A stretch of DNA of 64,000 nucleotides from Klebsormidium nitens (taxonomy: Eukaryota > Streptophyta > Klebsormidiophyceae > Klebsormidiales > Klebsormidiaceae), in contig DF237111.1 of NCBI GenBank assembly GCA_000708835.1, forward strand, positions 62,001 through 126,000, given 5' to 3'. Below the pieces are notes generated by a model, which ran no database searches, was not told the DNA's origin, and was given only the letters and a program-made list of their open reading frames with translations. Shown here piece after piece: positions 23,501 to 39,294 of this stretch. The number at the start of each line of letters is the position of its first letter. Within the stretch, counting starts at the first letter, position 1. Both the position numbers and the translations under genes were made by a program.

Positions 23501-26500
23501 CGTGCCAGGACATCTGAGGCTCGCTTCAAAATTTGCCAGTCCAAGGTCGCTTGAAAAGCACGGAATCTTCTGCCAGTCCAAGGTCGCTCGAAAAGCACGA
23601 ACGGGGCTACCTGGGCGTGGTAACGGACGGCCAAGCTTCTTTACCCAAGGAGAAGCTTTCTTTGCCGAGGGTAATCGAGTTCTACCTTGATGTGGGGCTG
23701 GAAGACCTCCGGGCTGTGGGACGAGAGCACGAGGCGCGTGAACACGAGCGCTTCGATCTTGAGGCTGGAGTTGGAGGACCGGTCTTCCAGGGCACGCTTG
23801 ATGCCCGGGACGAGGGACGCGAAGTGGTCGGCGAGGCTGTTGGGCAGGACCACCACGAGCTCCCGGAGCACGGAGAAGACGCCGACCTGCAATGGCGAAT
23901 CTCAGCGCCCTCAATGTGGCGCGGTTTATAACAAGACGGGTTCCCTTACAAGACGCTGTGGTAGAACGAGACTGCTTTCAGTGTGGTTTGCCAACTGTAA
24001 CCGGACTGTGCGGACCTCGAGAATATGGTGTGGAGTAAGTTACTGGCTATGATGCACTTGCTATTGATCGAAGCGTTTGCGTTCCTGACAAGCAGGAGAA
24101 GCAGTTTAGTCACTTAGTGGAGACAACCCTGACAAGCAGGAGAAGCAGTTTAGTCACTTAGTGGAGACAACGCTGCCGCGTAAAGGAATGTTTGGACATC
24201 TTACTCTGGTCTTGACAGACTTGTGCTTGAGCTGCTTGTTTAGCGAACGCACAAGCTTGGGCACTTCTTGTTGGAGGAGGTACAGGGGGCTGCAGGAGCG
24301 CAGAAGAATCAGCACTTCTTCATTTGCACGCATGGTTGTTCTTTGTACGTTCACATCGACCGGACCGAGACTCGCAGAGTTCTGTACCAAAGTATTGCGG
24401 ATCCCCCAAGCAAAAGATACGTGACTGAGCCTTTTTACTCATCAAATGCATAAGCATCCCCGACGATTAGCACCTTACCAGCCGACTCATGTTGGCAGGT
24501 TCTCAAAGACGAGGAGTTTTGGTGTCTGCCTGAGTTGCGGATCGATGGACTGTGTCATTGGCTGCACGAATGGTCGCCTACCTCGAAGGAGTGAGTTCCC
24601 CGCCCTTTGTGATGAGCCCCGTCTGTCGAAGAAGGTCGCTGAAGGCGTTGAACAGGTCAATCTGCAGGACAGACAAACGGCGTTGTGTACAACTGGCACA
24701 GATCTGTAAAGGTGCAGAACTACATACTGCGAGAAGGTCGGCAATCGAAGAGGAAGTTGCGCATCCAGGCACTTTCTAAATTGCACTGGCTGAATCGCCG
24801 ACATCTCGTGGTCTCCTGCTATTACTCAGCCCTGTTTGTCCGTGGTTGGAATATCTCACCTTTACATTCTCTTCCCGCTCCTTGAAGCGGTTGATCAGCT
24901 CAGGGCATGCCTGCACAGCGTGAGCGGCGGTTTTGAGGGTGCAAGTCCACAACCCCTGATCGATTCGAGACTGATGTGCAAGAGGAGCCGACGATGATAC
25001 AAGAACCTCTTGCTCGAAAGGAAGTCTACTGTCAGCAGAAACGTTTAATCTGGAGTCGTCTGGAAAAGTCGACCCCCCCTGGCCATCTGATTCTCTCTCA
25101 GAAAAGCAAGCACCTACCTTGTACGTTTTGAATTCTCTTCTTGAAGGTAGATCCTTTAGCTGGATCTACAAAGCCATCACGCACAACTAACGAGAGAGCG
25201 TCAATTACAGTTGGTCAACAAACCCAGGTACTGCAGTCCCTCACCTTCTGATAGAGCAGGGCAATCATCTCGGGCCTTGACGTGATCACCGCCGACAGCG
25301 TCTTTGCAGCTGCCCGCCGCACCTTCCAGCTCACGTCCTCATCATCGCTGTACTCGTCTGCGCTCTCCCTGCAGATCCAAACGCGCAGATTCAGTGTTTC
25401 AAATTACTCCCAGATGTTGAGTCGATCTTACCTTGTGTTACTCGATCACAGAGAAAAGACCTCTGTCGCAAGCAAGACCCTTCCGCGTGCCGCTTCACGT
25501 CTCCAAGCAACGGATGACAGCACAGTGCCTTGTCCTAGCTAACCGAGTCGGAGCTTCGAGAAAGGTTCGCTCGCTGTCGCCCAAACAGCCTTCATTTTCT
25601 TTCTCTTCTCAAGTCCAAGCTGAAATCAGGGGCGACGCCAAAATGTCGCTCATCGTCCTCTTCCTCCTCCTCCTCCTCATCCTCGTCTATGTCATCGCTG
25701 TGCTTCGGGTCGTAGCTCGAGAACACCAGACCACAAACTAGAGGTGGAATCAAAACGAATGCTGCTCACTCGTCCTCTTCCTCTTCCTCCTCCTCATCTC
25801 CCTCCTCTTCGTCCTCGTCCATGTCTTCGCTGTAGTTCGGGTCGTAGCTCAGAAACTCGAGTGCTAGGTTAAGGATCGCGTCCGTGTGCTCCGACACGTC
25901 GCGCGGGCAGCGCAGCACGAAGCTCTCCAGCGCCTGCAGGCTGTACTCGCGCAGCTCGTCGTCGTTCTCGGAGGCCTCCTTGCAGTATGTGATCAGCAGC
26001 AGTACAACCTCGCTCAAGTGGGGCCCGAAGCGATACCCAACGGAGCGGCTGCAAACAGAAGGAATATCTGCGTTGTGAACTGGCGAGGAATTCCGACATA
26101 TGCACGTGTGTTTCGATGATTGAAACTGAGCGACAGAAAGTGCATGTTGGAGGCCACGGCGAAACTTCGGGTGCACTGAAGCAAAAGAGTGGTGGCCCAG
26201 GATGTGAACCGGCAGAGCGACCGTTGAAACTGTCAACATCTGCAACATTCATGTGTGCTTCTTACGATGCGCCAATATTGCCGCCCTGGCAAGGCCCAAT
26301 TACAGATGCGAACGACCTCCATTGGCATCTCACGAGCACACTGAATTGGTGCTCAACTAAGATTCTCGTTGGTTAGCTCAAGAACCTCGTTTGGAAAGAA
26401 AGACCGGTCCCACTTACCTCAAGGATCCGATTGTCTGGATGTACGTTCTTATCATGTCCACTTTGAGGGACGTGTCCTTCAGCTGCTCGACTACCGCCTT

Positions 26501-28762
26501 CGTCGCTTGCCGGAGAAGATCGTCAGAGAGGCTAGCGGCCAAAGTGGCTGCACATGATGTCAACTCAACGAGCATCAGCTCAGGATACAGATTATGGCTG
26601 TTCATGTCCCTTCCTCAGATTACTCTCTCTTGAAACTAACCACAGAGCTAGATCTGAGGGAATGTACATTCCCGGCATGATCTCAGGTAACAGGACCAGA
26701 TGTAGGAATGTATACACCCTTTTCACTACCAATCTTGGAGGTCGTTTGAGTCTTTTTTCTGCAAAAGAATGCTCCAACTTCGATTGTGTAGATAATCAAT
26801 CCGTAATGTAAAAGCTAACAAGATACCTGGGTGGGCCAAGGAATCCTGTTCCAAGTCGTCGACTGACCCTTGACCAAGAGCTCCAAGCCGTGGCAACTGC
26901 CACCCCTTTTCTGTTAGCACCACCACAACACAAACATGCAGGTCTGTATAATCGACATGGGTCAACCATCTCACCGAGAGCTGTGGTGGCTCGTTTCCTG
27001 AGGCCAGCCTTTGGCGAAGCCAGCTGAACGAGAAGTGCCGCCAGGATCTTGCCGTGCAGCGGAACGACCAGGTGACCAAAGCGATGCAAGACATCGCTCA
27101 GGATGTCCAAAGCGTCGCTCTTGACTTCCACCGAATTATCCTGCAGAAGGTACTCGTGATGGGATTTTGTTCACCCATGTTCAAGACCACCCCGTGGAGG
27201 AATACTTCTCTGAACCTTGCTGGCAGAATCTCAAATCTTTCTGTTTGCGAGAGCGATCACTTGGAGAGCCACCTTAAAAAGGAGACTGATTGCACTCAAT
27301 TGCACGTCGTTATCGTAGACAACAAAAGAGTTCCTTACTCACATAAAGCCAAACTCTACACGTCACCGCGTACTCGGGTGCCATTGTGACATTGTTTGAG
27401 GACTTTTGAACCAATCTCGAATCTTTCCCAGTGACAAGGCAGCCCAAGACCAGAGTGAAGAGACTCTCTTACCTTTTCAATTGCGTCAACCAGGAGTGGA
27501 GTGAGTGTTTCCACCACTCCCGTTGCTGTCGGTCCATGCACCTCGGTCACGATTGTCTTCAAAGCAATACCCGCAATGTCCCGAACCTGCTCCTTGCCAC
27601 CCTTCCCAGTTGGTGCCACCGTTAGCTTCCCGCTGAGGAGTTTGACCATGTCCACAACGCGCGCTTCGTTCACCTTCTTCACGAGAGGGGCCAGGCTGCA
27701 GACAAGCAGCGACTGTGGTTTGTCCCTTCTTCTCACTCAATTGGGACTGAAAAATCACCAATCGTCAATTAGACTACTCGTCAAAGACCAGATTTTAACA
27801 TTGAGCCCCGACCTTTCACTGCTGACGCAAGTGAACAAGCACAACCGCTCTTGGAAAGCGTTGACAGGATGATTGACGACAGTCAATAACCATGATCTCC
27901 TCTCTGAAGCTCGAGAGAAGAGTCCAAGTGATGCCACCGAACTTGGCACCTCCGATACCCTTACGTTTGGTACACAAATGAAACCTCTGCTTGTCAAAAT
28001 GGAGAGGAGTTACCACAAATTGTCCTACTCAAGAGCCAGATCACGTCCCCTTGGCAAATTTTCTTGGCATCATCCGCAGCATCGTCTGGCCAGGGAGATA
28101 GTCTCCTCATAGTCCATCGTTTTTGAGTTGTGAGCGCACCATTTCACGGCAAGTCCAGAAATGTCCCCTGACTGGTCTTCCAGCTGTTGCAAAACAATCT
28201 GCACCACTTTCTTTTCTATCTCCGGGTCCGCTTTGAACGTGTCTTTCTGCAGCTCGTTCAGGAGGTCCGATGTGGCCATGTACCGAAAGTCCTTGTCCTT
28301 CGATGCAATCTGCGCAGATAACATTGTTCTGAGGATCCACGAAAACAAAAGCAGTGGCGATTCTGATGCCATGACGTAGTGACTCCTCTGACCCTCCTCC
28401 ACGTATACAAGCACAAACTCTCCAACTTATGGTGGTGCATACTGCCAAGCCAGGATAAGTACTGCAGGATATCTGAAAGACGAATCACATGCTGCAAAAA
28501 ACAGAATGGCTGGTTTTTATGGAATTCGTAACAATTTATGTTGGGATTACTTCAGGCGACAAATCCATACTTTTCTGTGCATGCTAAAAACGACGGTTGG
28601 TGGTTGAGCAACAAGCTACATAAGCACAAGGAACAAAAGCAGCAAGAAGTAGGCTTGTATTCCTACATCAACACAGGCATGCTAATGTGGTCAAATGCAA
28701 CTGTCACAACCTGGCAGTTTGCTCACCTTCTCCAAGATGAGCCCCACTGCAAGACTCGCCAT
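17529..28762 (-). CDS. CAND1: CAND1, cullin-associated NEDD8-dissociated protein 1
   Basis: Twenty exons, 5' to 3': 28762-28727, 28309-28140, 27695-27473, 27140-26975, 26547-26418, 26048-25770, 25368-25245, 24910-24860, 24661-24582, 24289-24205, 23886-23686, 23316-23203, 22814-22596, 22260-21889, 21506-21106, 20669-20522, 20163-19978, 19408-19131, 18487-18255, 17806-17529. All phases join, giving 1257 aa, close to the family length of about 1,220. CAND1 is a HEAT-repeat solenoid that binds un-neddylated cullin-RBX1 and drives exchange of F-box substrate receptors. Diagnostic blocks: [13 protein letters not shown] near the N-terminus, an acidic stretch before [72 protein letters not shown], and [13 protein letters not shown] near the C-terminus. 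The start is the ATG opening [12 protein letters not shown]. It is divergent from DIM1 (623 bases apart). Two exon edges are duplicated in introns. Confidence 0.95.
18820..18990 (-). repeat. Two intronic copies of the CAND1 exon-18 3' edge and donor
   Basis: The true exon 18 ends at 19131 with the peptide [12 protein letters not shown] and a GTGGGT donor. A second copy ends at 18949 ([18 protein letters not shown]) and a third at 18820 ([18 protein letters not shown]), offsets 182 and 129. The third is nearly all synonymous relative to the real exon; the second is more diverged. Confidence 0.85.
23534..23599. repeat. Short tandem duplication in a CAND1 intron
   Basis: A 29-base segment starting TGCCAGTCCAAGGTCGCT occurs twice with a period of 37 bases, differing at one position. 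It is wholly intronic, between exons 11 and 12. Confidence 0.85.
24085..24172. repeat. 44-base perfect tandem duplication in a CAND1 intron
   Basis: CTGACAAGCAGGAGAAGCAG and the next 24 bases are repeated directly, differing only at the last base. The high identity marks a recent event. It is intronic, between exons 10 and 11. Confidence 0.9.
25641..25735 (-). repeat. Intronic copy of the 3' edge of CAND1 exon 6 (acidic-tail segment)
   Basis: The segment repeats 25770-25862 (the 3' end of exon 6, encoding [15 protein letters not shown]), offset about 131 bases into the downstream intron. The shared part includes GGGTCGTAGCTC and the GA-rich acidic codons. Because acidic codons are low-complexity, the non-acidic part is the best evidence of common origin. 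Confidence 0.8.
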
Positions 28763-29385
28763 GATGGAAGCACACACAAAACTGTTGGGGGCTTCCCAAA
28801 CGCTAGGATCAATTCACTCCTTCACAGACAGCATTAGCTCGTCAAGGGCAGACGCGCTACACGGAGATCTAAAGATTGGTGGAAATCAGTAGCTTTTCCA
28901 GAAGAAAGACAACTGGAGATTGAAACTGAAAATTGGAGGGTGCTCTATCCAACGCCGCAATGCTCGGGTATCTTTCTGACACTTCCCTACTTACCAGCTT
29001 CCTGTGTCACTGTCAGTGCAGCAGCACAGCTCATCTTTTCTCTCATATCATGACATATGTATGGTGATCTCAGTTCGTCGGCGACCAACGCGAAAAAGAA
29101 AGGCTGGACGCTGTACATGGAAACCGAAAGATGGTCGCTGGATGTTCTTGACTCAACCAAAGATCAAGCTCAGTGCAAGTGACTCCAGAGCAGCAAACCG
29201 GCACTTCCAGGGTTCAAGAGCGTCAAGGGGTCGCTGCGTCTTGCCTAGATAAAATTTTATGCACAGTTCCTTTAGGAGCCCTTAAAATCTTCAAGGCTTT
29301 CACAGAGGAAGACACATTTGACGTGGAAACTTGGTTCTTCGCGAAAGCCACGACTCTGATCTGCTGATTCATAGAGGTGACAAAC
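28763..29385. promoter_or_regulatory. Divergent intergenic region shared by CAND1 and DIM1
   Basis: The 623 bases between the two ATGs must hold both promoters and 5' UTRs. Both genes are constitutive housekeeping genes, so a bidirectional promoter is plausible. No clear TATA element was identified. Confidence 0.45.
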
Positions 29386-33192
<3,807 letters not shown>

Positions 33193-35013
33193 ATATACGA
33201 AGCTGGACCCTCACAAAAGATTTTCCTTCCCAGCCGGTTAGTGCATGGCACCCATGCGCGTTTTCAACCCACCAGTTATTGGCTGACAAAAGTAAGCTGG
33301 CGTACATGTATATATTGGACGCAAGTTTGCAGGACTTAATAGATGGCTAGATTGGTGAAGTAATGGATCTTGATGTGGCCATAAGCCTGCCCGACAAGAG
33401 GCTGTTTGCATAGTAAGTTTGCAATGCACGGAAACACGATGAAGCGCAAGCAAAGGTAAACTTGGCCCAATCTTGGCGTCTAACTAAATTTCCTATATCT
33501 ATGCAATCGCCAGACCCGTGAGTCTCAGGTGGATTCGATTGCCCCCGAGCGGGCCCATCATCTGAGTGCGTGCCTGCCAGAAGACATGTTGCCGGGAGTT
33601 CCAAGATCGACCAGTGTTGCATGCGGGCCGAGCTAGACTCGGGAGTCGTCAGGAGTATCACCTAGCTACATATCGAGCCCTCGGGAGTCAGACTCAGAAG
33701 TCTGAAGAGGATCACGGGAATCACGTGGTCAGCGAATCATTGTTGCCGACAAGGTTTTCGAGCCGTCGATGCCTTCGAAACAGCGCTTTCAATACTTGCC
33801 ATCTGTCACGGTGACGTTTGCAATCGATCCGAACTTTCCACGGGAATCTGCCATGTGGCCATGCAGCTCGGATCGGGATCGAGCCGGATTTGATCCTGGA
33901 ACTGATTTCCAGGGCCGAAACAGTTGCACCTGAATCCTGATCCAAGCTAGAAAGTTCCTGTCTTCTGATGCANNNNNNNNNNNNNNNNNNNNNNNNNNNN
34001 NNNNNNNNNNNNNNNNNNNNNNNNNNNNNNNNNNNNNNNNNNNNNNNNNNNNNNNNNNNNNNNNNNNNNNNNNNNNNNNNNNNNNNNNNNNNNNNNNNNN
34101 NNNNNNNNNNNNNNNNNNNNNNNNNNNNNNNNNNNNNNNNNNNNNNNNNNNNNNNNNNNNNNNNNNNNNNNNNNNNNNNNNNNNNNNNNNNNNNNNNNNN
34201 NNNNNNNNNNNNNNNNNNNNNNNNNNNNNNNNNNNNNNNNNNNNNNNNNNNNNNNNNNNNNNNNNNNNNNNNNNNNNNNNNNNNNNNNNNNNNNNNNNNN
34301 NNNNNNNNNNNNNNNNNNNNNNNNNNNNNNNNNNNNNNNNNNNNNNNNNNNNNNNNNNNNNNNNNNNNNNNNNNNNNNNNNNNNNNNNNNNNNNNNNNNN
34401 NNNNNNNNNNNNNNNNNNNNNNNNNNNNNNNNNNNNNNNNNNNNNNNNNNNNNNNNNNNNNNNNNNNNNNNNNNNNNNNNNNNNNNNNNNNNNNNNNNNN
34501 NNNNNNNNNNNNNNNNNNNNNNNNNNNNNNNNNNNNNNNNNNNNNNNNNNNNNNNNNNNNNNNNNNNNNNNNNNNNNAAAGTAGGGTCTCCTTCTGATGC
34601 AACCTCCTGCCGTTGAATGCCTGTCTTTCAGGGCCACAAAGCTCCAATCTTGCTGGCATCATGATGATGGCAGCACAAATGGCTTCCGATGATCGATCCC
34701 CTGCTTGCATCCGGGTCTGCATGCATACCTATACATGATACAGGCTTCTATGACCTACCTAGCATTTCATGTCAGCTTGCATCTAGCATCTCTTCGCGAC
34801 TGTGAACCCTTTGTCATCATTGAAACTTCAGAGTTCCGGATTGCATCTTTGTTGAAGCAATCTTTGAAGAACCGCAGCTAGCTTTCGACATTTCGCGCTT
34901 GCAAATCTTACACTTTTGAACGCGTTTCTTCCTGGACTCTGCGCTGTCGACTGTTCTCAGCTGCACAACTCGCAACGTTAGAGCCATTTGTATTACTCCA
35001 TTGAAGCAGCAAG
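33193..35013. other. Intergenic region between DIM1 and CAD, interrupted by the assembly gap
   Basis: Sequence on both sides of the gap shows no recognisable coding motif. This is the only place where neighbouring genes have the same orientation, and the true length is unknown because of the gap. Confidence 0.5.
33973..34577. other. Assembly gap (605 N)
   Basis: An uninterrupted run of N. Its length may be nominal. Apparent open frames crossing it are artefacts. Confidence 0.99.
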
Positions 35014-38000
35014 ATGGGAGACGCCAAGCACAACTGCGTCGGTTTCGCAGCTCGCGACAGTTCTGGCCACCTGGCGCCGTTCAACTTCTCTAGGCGGCCT
35101 GTGGGTGATGAGGACGTGTCGTTCAAGATTGAGTACTGCGGCATCTGCCACAGTGATCTGCACCAGGTCAAGAATGAGTGGGGCGGCGCAAAGTATCCGA
35201 TGGTGCCTGGGTAAGCTGGTCATTTAGCAAAGTTGGGGTGATGTTGTGTCTCGGTGTGCTTATCTTGCCTGGATCATGGTGGTGCGGTTCTCTCAGCTGT
35301 CGAGAGCATATGAGCATGCAATGCGGATCTGTGTGAATCTGGTGAAGATCTTGTCAAGAGTCCTTATTTGCAGCCCTCTTGATTGGTGTTGCTTTGCTGC
35401 AGCACTATTTGGATCCAGTAATCCAGCAAAGTTGGCTTCTTACTGCTCACTCAAGTTGACACTGATTGTAGTGGTGCGGGTTAATCTGTTTGTCACAGCC
35501 TTTTCAACTCCTGTCCTTGGAAGTGTGTGGAAGGGGAGGATTGGGAAGCGGAAGGATGGGAGGGGAATGGAGGAGGGTGCGCACTCAGCCGGGGAGGGGG
35601 GCTGAGGATGCCTGGAGAGTTGGGAGAGGGGGGTTGACGAAGTCAGGGGGCCTGGGCTTGGTCAACATTGGAGTACTGTCCAACTTGTCTGCTATTTATC
35701 AGAACATCTTGGACCTAGCAAGCATGCTCAGAGGAGCATGAAACATTTGACATGGTTGCATGGTTGCAAGAATTGTCCCTTTGAGTAGCTGATTGTCAGT
35801 ATATGGCCTACCGAAAATCATGTATCTTCAATCGAATACTCTCCCACCCATACCATCTTCTGGCTGAACCCACTTATTTTGATCCACGTTGCAAGAGCTG
35901 TCGAATCTGATTGGGTGTGCATGCTTGAATGGATATATTTTGTTCCAATGAAACTTCTTCGACTTTTCACATGCTTACAGAACTTTGGATTGCTTTTGGG
36001 TGAGCCTTTTCTAGGCGCTTTTATAGGTAATTAGTATCTTGCGGTAGCTGGATTGATGTGTAACCATTCAGTTTTATGTAACATGGTACTTGCCAATACA
36101 ACACTATCTTCTCTGAAAACTGGGGGGACTGGAGAAAGGCTGGAGTTGGATTAGTCACATCCTCACCGTCTTTCTCTATGAAGCGTTTTCCCCTTTGCGC
36201 AATCGGTTGTAACATGCTGATCAGTTGGTTATAGAATGGAGAGGACGGCAATCTCCATCTCTTTTATGAAAAAAGAGAAGTATTTGCAAAAGAACTAGAG
36301 TAGTTATCCTGAAAGAAAGTCCACGCCAAAGATGCGACGAGGGTCGTTCGTCTTCTTTCTTTCAGAACGGTTTGCATCTCCTCTTCTCTGGCTTCATATT
36401 GGTTCCTTTATTGGCTGTTGATATTGGATCTTTTGTTGTTTGGGAGATCTGTGTAATCAGCCCTAAAGCTCTGGACTTCATACCTGAGCCTTGTACAGAC
36501 ATATATTCTTTGCTTGTATTTGCTAGCCCACAGTTGGCTGACATGTCTTTTGTGTCAGGTCTTCCATTTTTTATTTTAGCTTGATTCAAAGTAGACTCCT
36601 TTTAGATCAAGCCAGACCCCTCTTTGAAGCAAATCCTGCTTTTCCTTGAGCACTTTACCCTCACTATCCTACTATTTGTTTCGCTAACATAGACGCTCAT
36701 CGTGCAGGCACGAACTGGTGGGCCATGTTGACAAGGTTGGCAGCAAGGTGACTGCCTTCAAGGTGGGCCAGAAGGTCGGGGTAGGGTGCATGGTGAATTC
36801 ATGCCGGGAGTGTGAGTTCTGCCAGCGTGATGAGGAGCAGTTCTGCGTCAAGGGGATGATCCAGACATACAATGCCACTGACGTGGACGGGACGCCAACA
36901 TATGGAGGCTATTCTGACTCTGTTGTCGTGAATGAGAAGTGAGTTGTTCAATCTGAAACTTTGGAACTCTTTGCCCTAAATGATCGTACGATCTGTGGCA
37001 TTGGAGGGGTACTTTATTTCCTCCAGCACAACTTGATTTACTTCATATTACCCTGGAATGCAGTGGGTTTTTTCTGCTCTCCTTGCTGTGGAACGTTTTG
37101 GTTGTGAAATAGCGCTTTCATGTCTCGAACTCATCTGCTGATTATACTACTAATTTGTTAAAGACTGCAAGACTTTAGCAGGACGGGGGAGCAGAAAAGC
37201 TTCTCTTCATCGTTTTCGACCTCGTTGTGTGGTTCATAATCCTGTCATTGTTTCCTTTAGTAACAGTTATTTTGAGTTCCAGCTTGCTTTCTTTGGAACC
37301 CCGTGCTAACCCATATTCCTAACCCGCCCTCAGGTACGTCCTCCGCATGCCCGAGAACCTCGACTTCGCCGCAAGCGCCCCCCTGCTCTGCGCCGGAATC
37401 ACAACTTACAGCCCGATGCGTTACTATGGTATGGACAAACCGGGCAAGACGTTCGGCGTTGTCGGTCTTGGGGGGCTGGGTCACATGGCCGTGCAGTTTG
37501 GCAAGGCGTTCGGCATGCACGTGATTGTCTTCTCCACGTCACCCAACAAGAAGGACGAGGCCCTCAAGGGTTTGGGTGCGGACGAGTTTGTGGTGTCCAA
37601 GGACGCAGAGGCGATGAAGGTGAGCGGGTGGCCCGAGGTCCTTTGCTTGTGTTTGTTGCTTGGGAGGACATACCTTGGACATCTCTTCTGTCAATGTTTT
37701 AGTAGAAGAGCCCAAGAGCCCAAGGCAAAAGTGGGTGTGAAGTTTGCTCTATTCACGATCGGGCGGAGGGTATCTCTCACGTCTCCCACAAGCTTTCCTG
37801 AGGAAAGCAGTGGTTTCAATGAGTCCCTTGTCTGGACATTTTATTCGAAGGGGGTAGACTTCGAGTGGCTTTGCGGACAGGACCGAGTCGAAGGGGTAAC
37901 AAAGTTTTAGTCAGGCAGACTCTGAAGCGGGAAGAGATTTTCCGCGTGCTTTGTTGACAAGAGGCCACTTCCCCTTTCGAGAACGGAAAGAGAACGGGTT

Positions 38001-39294
38001 TTCTAAGAACGGGAAACTTCTTCTGGAAAGCATTGTTCCAACGGGGAGTGGGGCCTGCTTCGAGCCCGCTCTATTCTGCTCATGGTGGTTGCCCCAGTTC
38101 TTCAAAAGTAGTTATTTTTTGAGTCCACTATGATTTGCTTACTCTGGTTTTCTCAATCTCCTCGAGCCCCATGATCTGCTCACATAAGTTGCCCGCTTCT
38201 GCAGGCACGTGCCAACACCGTCGACTACATTCTAGACACGGTTTCCGCGAAGCACCCGATCATGGACTACCTCAGTCTGCTGAAGCCCGACGGGAAGCTG
38301 ATCATGGTCGGCGTGTCGCCCGAGAACCTTGAATTCAATGCGGGGGGCATTGTGATGGCTCGCAGGATGATTGCCGGGTCCCTCATCGGGGGTATCAAGG
38401 TAAGTCAACAAAATGAGGCTGTTTGGAATGTTTAAGTTCGCTCGAGCAGGATTTGGGATCGCAACCAGATAGTGTTTGCTGTTTGATCTTGCAAAGTTCG
38501 TTTGCTTTTGGGAAGTGCAATTGGCGAAGGGCCTGGGAAGGTTATGTCGAGCACGTCGGACGTCCGTCTGATTACGAGTAGATGAGAAGCAGAGTAGATG
38601 AGAAGCAGACAAGCGACATCAGTCAGAGTGTGATAAGAGGACTGCTTTCTGGATGAAAGGTCGACTTTCAGAAATCTCTGGTTTTTTTGGCACAAGTTGC
38701 CTTTGCTAAACTACTAAACTGCCCGTTTGACTTTACTAGACTACGAAACTGCCCGTTTGAACTCTCACTTCGAACATTGCTTTGTGTTGTCACAATCGCT
38801 TTTTCTGGTGCCCTCGTGGCAATGACGTGTCGTACAGGTCCTCAAGCCTTCTGCGACTGCAGTGGCCTCTCTATGTTTTGCTTTGCTGCTGTCATTCTTT
38901 GACTTCTTTAAACAACTTTTGAAGTATAATCAATCAAGTTTTTTGAGACTCGCGACTGACGCTACTGCCCCTTGTCCAAACACAGGAGATGCAGGAGTTG
39001 GTTGACTTTTGTGGCGAGCACAGTATCGCGTGCAAGATTGAGAAATTGAAATGGGGAAATACTCTTAAACCCAAATGTCACTGACGTCACTGCTCCTCTT
39101 TTTAAAAACAGGAGACGCAGGAGATGCTCGACTTCTGCGGCGAGCACAACATCACGTGCAAAATCGAGAAGGTTCCCATGGAGTATGTCAACACCGCCAT
39201 GGACCGTCTCGTCAAGAATGACGTGAAGTACCGTTTCGTCCTCGACGTGGCTAAGACGCTGGGCAAGGCCGTGGAGAGCAGCAAGGAGGAGTGA
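35014..39294 (+). CDS. CAD-family zinc alcohol dehydrogenase (cinnamyl/sinapyl alcohol dehydrogenase-like)
   Basis: Five exons: 35014-35210, 36708-36938, 37334-37619, 38205-38399, 39112-39294; phases agree and encode 363 aa, the usual CAD length. The medium-chain dehydrogenase reduces aldehydes to alcohols with NADPH. Catalytic zinc ligands appear in [10 protein letters not shown] and GHELVG; the structural zinc site is [16 protein letters not shown]; the cofactor motif is [14 protein letters not shown], with STS in the position that favours NADP. In land plants this family includes CAD and mannitol/sinapyl-type dehydrogenases; sequence alone does not tell whether this one acts on cinnamyl aldehydes. 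An intact-looking copy of the start of the last exon precedes it by 126 bases. Confidence 0.92.
38577..38761. repeat. Two short tandem duplications in CAD intron 4
   Basis: AGTAGATGAGAAGCAG is repeated at about 38577-38609 (period about 16). A segment ending AAACTGCCCGTTTGA is repeated at about 38710-38760 (period about 30). Both are purely intronic. Confidence 0.75.
38950..39055 (+). repeat. Duplicate last-exon start of CAD (possible alternative exon)
   Basis: An acceptor (ACACAG) is followed at 38986 by coding sequence for [20 protein letters not shown], matching [20 protein letters not shown] of the true exon 5 at 39112. The offset is 126 bases, and the upstream intron bases are also duplicated. 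The frame from exon 4 is preserved and stays open to a TGA near 39084. Of 12 differences across the 20 codons, 7 are at third positions. Confidence 0.85.

Noticed and set aside
33721-34722. Long open frames crossing the N gap on both strands
   Set aside because: They are open only because N gives no stop codons; the flanking residues match no family.
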